From Leguminivora glycinivorella (Eukaryota; Arthropoda; Insecta; Lepidoptera; Tortricidae): 64,000 nucleotides of DNA. A program made the translations under genes and the position numbers. This document shows, piece after piece, positions 31,379 through 41,099 of this stretch (position 1 is the stretch's first letter; each line of letters opens with the position of its first letter). The notes under the pieces were generated by a model. That model saw nothing but the letters and a program-made list of their open reading frames with translations, was not told where the DNA came from and ran no database searches. The stretch lies in contig NC_062977.1 of NCBI RefSeq assembly GCF_023078275.1, positions 18,274,585 through 18,338,584 on the forward strand, given 5' to 3'.

Positions 31379-31644
31379 CCGTTTTGCCGTGAAAGACGGA
31401 CAAACAAATAGACACACACGTTCCCGTTCAGTTTGGAAATAACGCACTATAATTTAAATTGAACACTGTCTAGGCGTGTCCGCCAGTTGCTAAGCTTGAA
31501 GCATACAGGTTAACAGTCTGACTGACGTATTGCATGCCGGACTTACCAGCTTACCACGGGAGCGGCACCTGTGGTTCTACTAAACTAGGTATTTAATTAC
31601 AACAGAAATCTTTTGAAAAATGAAAGTTAATGAAAATATTCGTG

Positions 31645-31732
31645 ATGTTAGTTAACGATGTTGATGATACTGAAATTTAGAAGAGCGTGCGACTTTCGAT
31701 CCGGAGTCGCGGGTTCGAATCCCGGAGCCGAC
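31645..31732 (+). mobile_element. tRNA-like SINE fragment, cut by the BEL/Pao LTR
   Basis: GAGCGTGCGACTTTCGATCC then GGAGTCGCGGGTTCGAATCC resembles an anticodon arm and T arm with a B box. The D-arm side is degenerate and no body follows, because the LTR starts immediately after GGAGCCGAC. It is not a functional tRNA. Confidence 0.5.
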
Positions 31733-32066
31733 TGTGGCTTAAAGCCAGCAGATATTAAAAGATGGGCAATGGACTGTACTAAATATGAAGTAAAAAGTAA
31801 TGCTGTACTACCGCATATGGAGCTAGTGGGCTTACCTGTGATGCGGCGACAGTTGCGGCGGCAGAGGCCTCTGCTATTTCTGGTTGCACGGATATAATTA
31901 TGTTAGTATTTTACTGTTTTTGCTTTCTCTCGTATTTTTCACTTGGTGACACTGACTTGACTTGTAGTAGTTGACAAGACATGTAATTTTGATTGACAGG
32001 CCAGTAGCCGCACTAAACCCAATGAGGTAGTACAGCGGCATAAATAAAAAGGTTGTATACTAAACA
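31733..32066 (-). repeat. BEL/Pao 3' LTR (334 bp)
   Basis: Starts TG and ends CA, and by eye is identical along its length to 37761-38094. As the element reads on the minus strand this is the 3' LTR. Confidence 0.9.
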
Positions 32067-32080
32067 CCCCCCACCGAAAG
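32067..32080 (-). promoter_or_regulatory. Polypurine tract
   Basis: On the minus strand CTTTCGGTGGGGGG ends exactly at the 3' LTR, the expected place to prime plus-strand DNA. Confidence 0.75.
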
Positions 32081-32198
32081 CACTATGTGGCTTTCTCATT
32101 AAATATAAGAAAAATAAAGAAATAAAGGAAACAGAATTTGCGCATTCTGAGGCGCGAGAAATAGAATCTAAGCAGTTCATGTAAAGAAAAGAGGGAAT

Positions 32199-35100
32199 TT
32201 AGTAAGTATAGGGTAGAGGACACAGTTTATTAACAGGCCTCAGGAAAGAATTGTTGGCTTTAGAGCGCAGAGTAACCTTGCGCACAATGCCGTCTAAGCC
32301 GGGGTGAGTTTGTTGGACAATTGCAAGCGGCCAACTACAAGGAGAAACTCGATCGTCTTTGACCAACACTAAGTCTCCTACATTAATATTGGGAGGCGAG
32401 GTGAACCATTTTGACCTTTGTTGTAAGGTATTTAGATAGTCTTGGCTCCATTTCTTCCAAAACAGTTGGGAACAATTTTGCAAATATTGCCAACGTGATA
32501 GATGATTTACAGGTACAGACTGCAAATCATATTCTGGCACCGCTGTAAGACTCTTGCCTATCAGAAAGTGTCCAGGCGTTAAGACATTAAATTCACGGGG
32601 ATTATCACTAGCCGGTAGTGCGCATAGTGGTCGTGAGTTCATAATGGCTTCAATCTTACAGAAAATTGTCGTGAGTTCCTCAAACGTCAAGGCTTTGTCG
32701 CCGACAGCCCGCACGAGATGATATTTCGCAATGCGCACGCAGCTCTCCCATAAACCACCCATATGAGCAGCACTAGGAGGATTGAACTGCCAATTAATCA
32801 AGCGCTGAGCACAGCCGTTCAAAATATCATTTTGGTTGCCCTTGTCAGACATAAATTTCTGAACATCGGCAAGATGTTTGCTAGTTGCTGTGAAATTCGT
32901 TCCACAGTCGGAATAAAAGCACGCCGAGAGGCCGCGTCGAGACACAAATCGATCTAGAGTAGCCAAAAAGCAATCAGCAGATAGAGAGGACAGCGTTTCC
33001 AAATGCACGGCTTTAGTTGAAAAGCAAACGAAGACCGCTAAATAAGCCTTCTCTATCTTCGCGTTGCGCCGTAAACTTTCCTTTATGTAGAAAGGTCCGG
33101 CCAGGTCTACACCTACATGCTCGAACACTTTATTTGGCAGCAGCCGAGTTGATGGAAGATCACCCATTTTAGGCTGAAGCAGAGTTGGCTTACATTTAAA
33201 GCAGTTCTTGCACTTTCCGTGAATTGATCGAATAAGGCTACGAGCAGACAAGATCCAATATCTCTGGTTAAGAATATTTTGTAAATTCTGCGGACCCGTG
33301 TGCAAATATATTTTATGAAAATATTCAACCAAGAGCTTCGTAAATCTACTTTGCTTCGGCAATAATAAAGGATGCTTCGCATTATATGGTAGGTCAGAGT
33401 GCGGGATACGACCCCCCACCCTGAGGAAGCCACGATCGTCAAGGAAGGGTGCAAGCTTCCTTAACGAAGGGATGTACGTGATACCCCTTTTCAAAGAGTC
33501 GATTTGCTCTTTGAAGTAAGCGGCTTGTACTAATTTAATCAAGCTATCATGGGCTTGATTCAAGTCTTTAGTCGTTAAGACTTGGTTGCAAATAGCAACG
33601 TCACCGCGGGATCGTCGCAGTAAACTCAAGATCCAGGCGATGCTCCTTTGCATTCTAGAATAAGAAGAGAACTGATTGCATACGCGATCAACAAATTCCA
33701 GTTTGTCTTCTTCTCCCGTTTGTTGGGATAGCAAATTAAACGTATTTGTGTTTGATTTCATCTCTGGGATTTGTATTTCGTTTTTGTTTACGAACGGAGA
33801 CACAGGCCAATTCTCACGATCGCCATACATCCAAGCGGGCCCTTCAAACCACTGAGAGCTATCAGCCACGAACTGCGACGGAGAAATACCTCGGGAGGCG
33901 ACGTCTGCCATATTGTTTTCGCTATTCACATGACACCACGCGTGAGGAGGTATGGACTCTGTGATTTGCGTAACACGGTTACACACAAATGTTTTTAACT
34001 TATAAGCGTCAGTTTGTAGCCAAGCCAAGACAATAGACGAATCTGTCAAAGCTGTGATTTTAGTCACATTAACCCGAGTTAAACTCTCACAGGCATACTT
34101 CATAAGTTTTGCAAGAAGAGCTGCAGCCATAAGTTCCATCTTCGGGATAGTTTGAACTTTGACAGGTGCCACCTTTGTCCTTGCCATTAGCAATCTGCAC
34201 TTAACGTCTGACTGATGTCGTGATATGACATAAATGCAGGCAGCGTACCCTCGAGAAGACGCGTCGCTGAATCCAACTAGTTCGCATTCCGTTACATTTG
34301 GAAGCAAGATATGACGCTGAATTTGCAACTCGGATAGTCGGGGTAGGTCTTCAATAAACGCCAACCATTGTTCACATACATCTTGAGGAAGTGGATCATC
34401 CCAGCCGAGACCCACCTTCCAAAGGTCCTGAAGAATGCTTTTTGCAACAAATGTGCATGGAGCAATGTATCCAACTGGATCATAAATCGACGCAAGTGTT
34501 TTCAATACAGAGCGCTTAGTATTGACGGTATCCTTCTTATTCATAGAAAAGCTGAACGAATCAAACACCGGAGACCATTTCAAGCCTAAAAGCTTTATCG
34601 AAACGTCATCTCTGTCCTTCTGGAAAGTGACAGTAGTTTCACGGTGCTCAGCAGGAACGCGCTCAAACAATTGTTCACAGTTGCTAGACCACTTCTTAAG
34701 TACGAGTCCTCCGCACTGTAGCATATTAATCAATTCGTCCTGTAATGCACATGCTTGAGAAAAGGTCGCGCATGACCACAGGATGTCATCCATGTAGATG
34801 CCTTGACGTACAACTTCAGCAGCGGAAGGGAAACGTTCGCCTTCATCACTGGCTAATTGTAGCAAAGTGCGTATGGCTAGAAATGGACTTGAACTTACGC
34901 CATATGTAATTGTTTTTAATTCATATACTTTTATCGGCTCATCGACGGACGATCGATATAAAATGTGTTGATATTTTCGATCAGACTCGCGCACAAGAAT
35001 TGCGCGATACATTTTGCAAATATCACTTGCAAAACAGTATTCGAATAATCGAAAATTTGTTATAATGGCACCTATATCACGGTATAGGTTTGGACCCGTC

Positions 35101-37538
35101 AGCTGGGTGTCATTAAGAGAGACGTTTGTTGACGTTTTCGCACTAGCATCAAAGACGACGCGCAGAGGTGTAGAAGTGCTGCTTGGCCTTAAAATGCTGT
35201 GATGAGGTATGAGATATTTACTCGGCTCGCGTCCAGTGTACAATTCCATGTGATCCAGTTTTTCATACTCCAGCATGAAATCATTGTAGGCTTGTTGCAG
35301 CACTGGAGAGCACGCAAGTTTGCGCTCCGTTGCCAGCAGTCGACGCTCTGCAGCAGCACGAGAGTCTCCGAGTATTGGCGCATCAGGAACAAACGGCAGC
35401 GGCACGATATACCTCCCCCCCTCATCACGGGAGTGATCACGCACGTAGATATCTTCAGCTAGTTGATCTTGAGGGCTGAGCACAGGTTTGCACGGCAATT
35501 CCTCTACTTCCCAAAAGTCACGCAGCGTTTTGTCCAAAGTCTTCTCTAAAGAAATCGTCAAATGGAAACTCTCCGTTTGTTGTTCGGTGTCGTTGTACAA
35601 TCTTCCGCTAACGACAAAACCAAAAATTGTTTCAATCACTTTGGGAATGTTCGGTTTGACTGTAGTAGGCTTGTCCATAATCAACTCTGATACGACGCCA
35701 TTATCCAGTAGAATATCCACAGATGACTTCTCGAAAAACAAAGGATCAGCTAATTCAAAGTCCTTATATTCTTCCACAACTTCTGGTGGAAACGAAACAT
35801 TTGGCATTTCAGATGACACCTTCTCTACGACGACCATCTCTACCTGGAAACTCGGAACGTCCGATTTACACGGCTGCAAGTCGCATGTCACCATGCCAAA
35901 GTTTTTGACAAGTTCACCTCCTAGTCCTGACACAGTGTAAGGACATTTATTGCGAGGTAGGCCCAAACGTTGAGCGCAATTTAATGTAATAAATGAGCTT
36001 TGAGCTCCAGTATCTAGAACAGCACGGCAGTTCTGATGTTGACCAGTGACGTCAACAACTAGAGTCCTCGTAGTCCCCAACACTACACCGTAGGAACCTG
36101 AATGTTCACTCACGGAATGAAGATTCTCAGTTCCAGTTGGAGCGGGCGTCACACTCACGGAGCGCGGCGGCGTAGACCCCGCTGCATGCACGGCAGCGCG
36201 GGGCGTCTGCAGAGTCGGCACGGCCGGCGCCTGCAGAACACTTGCATCCCGATGTAGCAAATAATGATGAGGCTGAGAGCAAACTCCACAAGTCATGTTG
36301 CTCTTACAACTTGACGCTTCGTGACCACTTTTCAAACAGTTGCTGCATAGCTTCAAGGCGTTGACACGGTCAATCCTATCTTGAAGTGACAGTTTACGAA
36401 ACTGTTCACAACGATAAATCAGATGATTTGAGTTGCAATGCAGGCAAGTCATAAGTTTGTTATGGTTCGAATTATTTTGAGTATCATTACGAGAGACAGC
36501 TAATCCAACCTTTTGCGAAGACGAGGTCGCGTTCGAATATTTATAACTGGCAGGCCTATTATTTGGTTGTGTAAAGTTGACAGATGACTTCACTTTGACT
36601 TGTTGATTGTTTGTAGTCCGGGAGCTAGTACCAGAAAATATATGTTCCAATACTTTAATTTGTTTGTTCACAAATTTGATTAATTCCGCGAAAGTAGGTA
36701 ATTTAGTTTGATCACGACTTTCTTCAAACAACTTCCGAGTATGACCGTCTAGTCCGCGAAGTGCCAGATGACAAAACAGATAGTCATCCAAGTTCTCAAT
36801 CTGCAAGGCGTGAATCGCTTTCAAAGAATGATCGAAAGTTTCCACAAAAGACGTTAAATTCGCGGCACTGTCTTTTGTCAAAGGAGTAAAGTTCAGCATT
36901 TTATCAAGATACTTGCCGGTCAACGCTCTGACATCTTGGTACTTATCAAGCAAACTTTGCCAGACTAATGGATAGTTATAAGACGTGATCGGAAGACTCT
37001 TGACTATATTCAGTGCTGGGCCTTTGACACAAGACAGCAGATAATGAAATTTATCTATGTTCTCGAACTTGCGATTGTGAACCAAGGACACAAAAGTATC
37101 ATGAAATGTGGCCCAATTCTCTACCTGACCATCAAATTCGAATAAAGTCAGCTTCGGTAAAAGCGGTCTAGCTAAACAGTCATCCTTCGTTTCAGTGAAA
37201 TTTCGTGTTGGCTCCTGGACTATGCGGTTGCAGTTTAAAGCTACCTTTTTACACGCGAAATACAACTCGTCGAAACTGTCTAACGAGCTGGTTGAAGGTT
37301 TAGCTTTGGGGTTAGCTTGCATTTCCAGCGTGATAATCTCCATGACGATTTTTTCGAAATCGCAACGTGCGTCGTCAAGTTCTGCAAACTGGATCATGTA
37401 ATTTTGAACCGAGTCGAGACTATCCAATTTCACCGTTTTGGATACATCATAGGCCTTTTGTATTTTGTTAAATAAATATTCTTTTTTGAGTGTCAATGTA
37501 TTTATTTTCAATAACAATTGCACCTCGCCTTCCGCCAT
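32199..37538 (-). CDS. BEL/Pao gag-pol polyprotein (1779 aa)
   Basis: The retrotransposon's capsid and enzymes in one frame, from ATG at 37536-37538 to TAA at 32199-32201. Gag (DUF1759-like) lies around residues 125-300 (LFEFDGQVENW). Cys/His knuckles are at about 365-425. The aspartic protease motif is Asp509-Thr-Gly. The reverse transcriptase has VVFDASAK at about 794-801, Asp839 and YMDD at 915-918. RNase H residues are Asp1092, Glu1135, Asp1166 and Asp1212. The integrase has a His1408-His1413-Cys1443-Cys1446 zinc site and a catalytic core of Asp1478, Asp1544 and Glu1598. The C-terminal DUF5641-like part is at about 1690-1765. Every catalytic residue I looked for is present and there is no stop or frameshift, so it is probably still competent. 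The length fits full BEL/Pao elements. Chance frames on both strands within it should be ignored. Confidence 0.95.
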   Translation of the reverse strand: MAEGEVQLLLKINTLTLKKEYLFNKIQKAYDVSKTVKLDSLDSVQNYMIQFAELDDARCDFEKIVMEIITLEMQANPKAKPSTSSLDSFDELYFACKKVALNCNRIVQEPTRNFTETKDDCLARPLLPKLTLFEFDGQVENWATFHDTFVSLVHNRKFENIDKFHYLLSCVKGPALNIVKSLPITSYNYPLVWQSLLDKYQDVRALTGKYLDKMLNFTPLTKDSAANLTSFVETFDHSLKAIHALQIENLDDYLFCHLALRGLDGHTRKLFEESRDQTKLPTFAELIKFVNKQIKVLEHIFSGTSSRTTNNQQVKVKSSVNFTQPNNRPASYKYSNATSSSQKVGLAVSRNDTQNNSNHNKLMTCLHCNSNHLIYRCEQFRKLSLQDRIDRVNALKLCSNCLKSGHEASSCKSNMTCGVCSQPHHYLLHRDASVLQAPAVPTLQTPRAAVHAAGSTPPRSVSVTPAPTGTENLHSVSEHSGSYGVVLGTTRTLVVDVTGQHQNCRAVLDTGAQSSFITLNCAQRLGLPRNKCPYTVSGLGGELVKNFGMVTCDLQPCKSDVPSFQVEMVVVEKVSSEMPNVSFPPEVVEEYKDFELADPLFFEKSSVDILLDNGVVSELIMDKPTTVKPNIPKVIETIFGFVVSGRLYNDTEQQTESFHLTISLEKTLDKTLRDFWEVEELPCKPVLSPQDQLAEDIYVRDHSRDEGGRYIVPLPFVPDAPILGDSRAAAERRLLATERKLACSPVLQQAYNDFMLEYEKLDHMELYTGREPSKYLIPHHSILRPSSTSTPLRVVFDASAKTSTNVSLNDTQLTGPNLYRDIGAIITNFRLFEYCFASDICKMYRAILVRESDRKYQHILYRSSVDEPIKVYELKTITYGVSSSPFLAIRTLLQLASDEGERFPSAAEVVRQGIYMDDILWSCATFSQACALQDELINMLQCGGLVLKKWSSNCEQLFERVPAEHRETTVTFQKDRDDVSIKLLGLKWSPVFDSFSFSMNKKDTVNTKRSVLKTLASIYDPVGYIAPCTFVAKSILQDLWKVGLGWDDPLPQDVCEQWLAFIEDLPRLSELQIQRHILLPNVTECELVGFSDASSRGYAACIYVISRHQSDVKCRLLMARTKVAPVKVQTIPKMELMAAALLAKLMKYACESLTRVNVTKITALTDSSIVLAWLQTDAYKLKTFVCNRVTQITESIPPHAWCHVNSENNMADVASRGISPSQFVADSSQWFEGPAWMYGDRENWPVSPFVNKNEIQIPEMKSNTNTFNLLSQQTGEEDKLEFVDRVCNQFSSYSRMQRSIAWILSLLRRSRGDVAICNQVLTTKDLNQAHDSLIKLVQAAYFKEQIDSLKRGITYIPSLRKLAPFLDDRGFLRVGGRIPHSDLPYNAKHPLLLPKQSRFTKLLVEYFHKIYLHTGPQNLQNILNQRYWILSARSLIRSIHGKCKNCFKCKPTLLQPKMGDLPSTRLLPNKVFEHVGVDLAGPFYIKESLRRNAKIEKAYLAVFVCFSTKAVHLETLSSLSADCFLATLDRFVSRRGLSACFYSDCGTNFTATSKHLADVQKFMSDKGNQNDILNGCAQRLINWQFNPPSAAHMGGLWESCVRIAKYHLVRAVGDKALTFEELTTIFCKIEAIMNSRPLCALPASDNPREFNVLTPGHFLIGKSLTAVPEYDLQSVPVNHLSRWQYLQNCSQLFWKKWSQDYLNTLQQRSKWFTSPPNINVGDLVLVKDDRVSPCSWPLAIVQQTHPGLDGIVRKVTLRSKANNSFLRPVNKLCPLPYTY

Positions 37539-37739
37539 TGTTTTGTCACGGACAAAATATATGACAAATTGGATGCAAAATTGAATTGAATAACGTAAAC
37601 CACGTAAATATAGGAAAACACAGGGTTAATATGCGAATACGATCCGCAAGGGAAAGAAACCTAGTTAGCCTATATAAGACAGGGGGTTTTTGGGGAAAAT
37701 AAATTTAGAAAAGGTTCAAAATTTTGGGAAAATTTAAAT

Positions 37740-37756
37740 TCCGGATCGGAGGCCAG
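37740..37756 (-). promoter_or_regulatory. Candidate primer-binding site
   Basis: On the minus strand TGGCCTCCGATCCGGAA begins about 4 bases after the 5' LTR. TGG at the start fits pairing with a tRNA CCA end; I cannot name the tRNA. Confidence 0.4.
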
Positions 37757-37760
37757 AAAA

Positions 37761-38094
37761 TGTGGCTTAAAGCCAGCAGATATTAAAAGATGGGCAATGG
37801 ACTGTACTAAATATGAAGTAAAAAGTAATGCTGTACTACCGCATATGGAGCTAGTGGGCTTACCTGTGATGCGGCGACAGTTGCGGCGGCAGAGGCCTCT
37901 GCTATTTCTGGTTGCACGGATATAATTATGTTAGTATTTTACTGTTTTTGCTTTCTCTCGTATTTTTCACTTGGTGACACTGACTTGACTTGTAGTAGTT
38001 GACAAGACATGTAATTTTGATTGACAGGCCAGTAGCCGCACTAAACCCAATGAGGTAGTACAGCGGCATAAATAAAAAGGTTGTATACTAAACA
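37761..38094 (-). repeat. BEL/Pao 5' LTR (334 bp)
   Basis: The promoter-bearing repeat of the minus-strand element. Identical in sequence to the 3' LTR at 31733-32066. Confidence 0.9.
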
Positions 38095-38108
38095 AATGCG
38101 AAAGTAAC

Positions 38109-38153
<45 letters not shown>

Positions 38154-38375
38154 TACGCTTTCCCGCTTAAACCACGCAACCGATTTTGATGAAATTTGGA
38201 ACAGATAATCTTTAGACCCTGAGACAGAACATATGCTACTTATTATTTCGAAAAAAAGGGATGAAGGGGTTGGAAAGAGGTTGAAAGTTTGTATGGGATT
38301 TCTTAATTTTAAAAGATAAAACCATGAAACTTTATATTTTAGCACTTGATAAGAAATCATTAAACATCTTGATAA

Positions 38376-38643
38376 GGTCGAACGCGATTAATTAACATTA
38401 TTTTTATCTTTTTTCTTTTTTTTTTGTGTGTCGTGCGGTGGGAAATAAACATTAACTAAAAGCGGGTAGATTATATTTATTTGTCTACCCCGAACATTTA
38501 AATAAATTAATATCGGGTAGTTTTGTGTTGTTTACATCTCCGGTGACATTTTGCTGGGACGTCAGTCTTCCGCGACCACGGCCAGTGCAACCTGGCCGAA
38601 ACGTTGGGAAAAAAGGTAAAAATAATTAATCGCGTTCGACCTG
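38376..38643. mobile_element. MITE with AGGTCGAACGCGATTAATTA ends
   Basis: AGGTCGAACGCGATTAATTA at the left and TAATTAATCGCGTTCGACCT at the right. The interior holds CACGGCCAGTGCAACCTGGC then CGAAACGTTGGGAAAA. About 265 bp, no gene. Confidence 0.7.
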
Positions 38644-38839
38644 TATGTGACTTTAAATATGTGTACAAAGCGCGAGAACTTAAAGTGTTATCTTGATAAG
38701 GGATAGGGATAGGGCTATCCCCTATGGATCCGTAAAATAGGAACTTCAAAATATAGAATACTTTACTACGGTCAGCGCTCATTTATGCGACTGGCGGAGT
38801 GACCATTACGAAACAAAATTCGTAATTTCATGGTTATAT

Positions 38840-39058
38840 TATCCCTATGGATAGGGATAGCGATAGGGATAGCGATAGGGATAGCGATAGGGATAGCGAT
38901 AGGGATAGAGATAGGGATAGCGATAGGGATAGCGATAGGGATAGCGATAGGGATAGCGATAGGGATAGCGATAGCGATAGCGATAGCGATAGCGATAGCG
39001 ATAGCGATAGGGACAGAGATACGGATACGGATACGGATAATATGGGTATCGTTAGAGG
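38840..39058. repeat. GATAGG/GATAGC hexamer microsatellite
   Basis: About 200 bp of alternating GATAGG and GATAGC units, a pure GATAGC stretch near 38966-39010, then GATACG units. The unit is six bases and free of stops, so several frames stay open on both strands (SLSLSL, DRDSDR, IGIAIG); none is a gene. A short GATAGG run also occurs at 38700-38720. Confidence 0.9.
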
Positions 39059-39440
39059 GATACGGATAATCGGTCGGCGGTCTCTTACAATCAATGTGCT
39101 CTAAGACGATCGTTGTTTGCTTGCTTGAAGATTACGTTTGCGATAAGTATAAGCAAAATGTAAAAAATTGTAAGGGATAATAGAAAAAAGTACTTTTTAC
39201 CCACCGATCATAGTGTCGAAATACGGGCTATGTGGGATGTTTATAAAGGTTTCCCCAGCGTATATAGAATTACCTACGCTGTGGTCGATGTGTAATAATT
39301 CTACAATCATTGCAAGCAAAAGTATTATGTGCAATCGAAATAATCGCAGATAAATATACCTACAGAGAAACCTACGGATCCAAATGAAAATCTTAATGAA
39401 TACTTTTATTACGCGGGCGAAGCCGCGGGTAAAAGCTAGT

Positions 39441-40674
39441 ATGAGTATTAAAGTAAAATAAAATAAAACACTTACTTTTATCGCCGACTGTACCTTTCTT
39501 TCAACAGTCATCTACTGCTCTCCGAGACGTTTCTAGAAACCCCTTACTCGATGGGGATACGACGTTTCATAACAGAGTTCCTATGACCACCTTTCTGCTC
39601 CATCATCGGATCACCTCCATGATACCATAATATTGGCATTGTCACGTGATTTACATTTGTGTGCAAAATTTCAGGTCAATCGGAAACCGGGAAGTGAGTC
39701 CTATTTAGCTTATACGTTTTGACTCAAGCTAACATACTAAGTAATAACAAGGCAAGTTGAATGAAAGCTTGTAAATATGGGAATGGAATGTGAGAACAAT
39801 GATATGAGAGTGAAAGGTATTATTAGTATGGAAATTACGGCTGACAGAGAGGAATTGAGGAAGATGATCTGCTGCGCCGACTCCAAATGATGGGAAAAGG
39901 GCAAGGAATGATGATTCTATTAAATATTCGCCCAATTTTTCAGTCCAGGTGACCTTGAGTAAAGTCTTCGAAGATAAAACAAATTTCCGATTCAGTAAGC
40001 CTGAACAGAATTCTTTGAAAAAGGAACGTCGACTCTTTTTAATTTGGTCTCATATTTTAAAATTCCAGCCTCATTTGCGTGGCATTATATGGAAAGAATT
40101 TTTAGCTTTAAATAGATGTTCGGATTTTTTAGATCGACGCTACTCCCAGAGGCCAATATTAAGTCGATTAGCTATTTAATGCGATTAGTTGGTAGCGCTC
40201 AACGTATTTTCAGGTTACCTCGTGCTTGTTCGTAGGTACCTACAATCAGCAGCGAAGCTTTGAGTGCAACCAATATGCCAAAAATATGTATATAGAACTT
40301 TATTGCCTGTAAATTAACGTATGTACCTATACTTATTTTGGCACTTTGCGTGTATTCACAGCTTGGTTGCTAACTATAGGACATGGATTGACGCATGAGA
40401 TACAGGTGAACGATGATAAAATGATTTACACTTACATAATCATTGGCTGTATTGTTTGTTAGCTAACAGAGCCTTGGAGGATATATAGAGTAAACGTTAA
40501 GTCACTACATCCTTTTTATTATTTTTTTGTAATTGCAATTTAAATCAATTTCAGTATAAGGGGAAAAGAAAAAGTTAGAACATGTCCATCTGGTAATGAC
40601 CCTGATTCTTCGTAGAATGTTGATTTTTGTATATTTAGTTTAATGTCAATCCTTAATATTACCAACCAAGTTAT
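39441..40674. other. No gene recognised
   Basis: 39960-40060 may be related to 26560-26660 (AAATTTC(G/C)GATTCAGTAA, GAATTCTTTGA). Short frames here lack family features. Confidence 0.45.
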
Positions 40675-41095
40675 AGTTTTTTTTTAAAGTTTGAATAGGT
40701 AGACGTTTGACCACGATCACACCTGATGGTAAGTGATGATGCGGTCTAAGGCGGAGCACGCTTACCTATGAGATACCTATTTACTCTTGTTTTAAAGAGA
40801 CCTGGATTGTACTCATGCGGAAACACAGACTCAGGCTGGGCATTCCACTCTTTAGCGGTTCGCAAAAGAAATGTTGAAGCGAAACGCTTAGTGCATATTT
40901 TCGGAATATTAACCGTTAAAAAAGTTATAGTATATAGGATTTTAAACATCCTAACGACTAACTCACACCAAAAGCCAAAATGGTCCGTGCTCGAGACCTT
41001 AAATAAAACAAAATGCATCGCGTTTAAAATTCTTTGTTCCGTCATAACGCCCGCAGCTGAAAAACCGTTGTTTTACTCCCGGCATTCCGTCAAGT
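40675..41095 (-). pseudogene. LINE 3' end with polyprotein C-terminus
   Basis: The minus-strand frame 40746-41045 ends in the usual LINE tail: RTAKEWNAQPESVFPHEYNP then GLFKTRVNRYLIG. The same tail is encoded at 54996-55310. A T run at about 40677-40685 is the poly-A tail. Only the last 100 codons survive and no catalytic domain is present. Probably the CR1/Jockey group. Confidence 0.7.
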
Positions 41096-41099
41096 TATA

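Larger units (their letters stand above)
31733..38094 (-). mobile_element. Complete BEL/Pao LTR retrotransposon
   Basis: 6362 bp with two identical 334-bp LTRs and one uninterrupted gag-pol frame. A polypurine tract abuts the 3' LTR and a possible primer site lies near the 5' LTR. Domain order (gag, protease, reverse transcriptase, RNase H, integrase) and single-frame gag-pol fit BEL/Pao. No envelope frame was seen. Identical LTRs mean very recent insertion or conversion, yet no target-site duplication is present: CCGAC at the left edge, AATGC at the right. Confidence 0.92.
38095..39439 (+). mobile_element. Helitron-like element, 5' end lost at the LTR
   Basis: Opens AATGCGAAAGTAACTCTGTC with a (TCTG)n tract and ends GCGGGCGAAGCCGCGGGTAA then AAGCTAG before T. 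The GCGG...CCGC hairpin just before CTAG is the Helitron 3' signature. The TC-type 5' end is absent because the retrotransposon's LTR abuts. It contains a nested MITE and an expanded GATAGG microsatellite. Confidence 0.65.

Noticed and set aside
31680..31735. Possible tRNA gene (GGGTTCGAATCCC)
   Set aside because: No complete cloverleaf: the 5' half is degenerate and the 3' side is cut by the LTR. Read as a SINE fragment.
35488..35940. 150-codon plus-strand frame and several others at 32.7-37.4 kb
   Set aside because: Shadows of the 1779-codon BEL/Pao frame on the opposite strand.
38095..38155. CRISPR-like regular TCTG spacing
   Set aside because: A plain tetranucleotide microsatellite with no spacers.
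38830..39104. Four open frames of about 80 codons on both strands (SL, DRDS and IGIA repeats)
   Set aside because: They are translations of a hexamer microsatellite whose unit has no stop codon.
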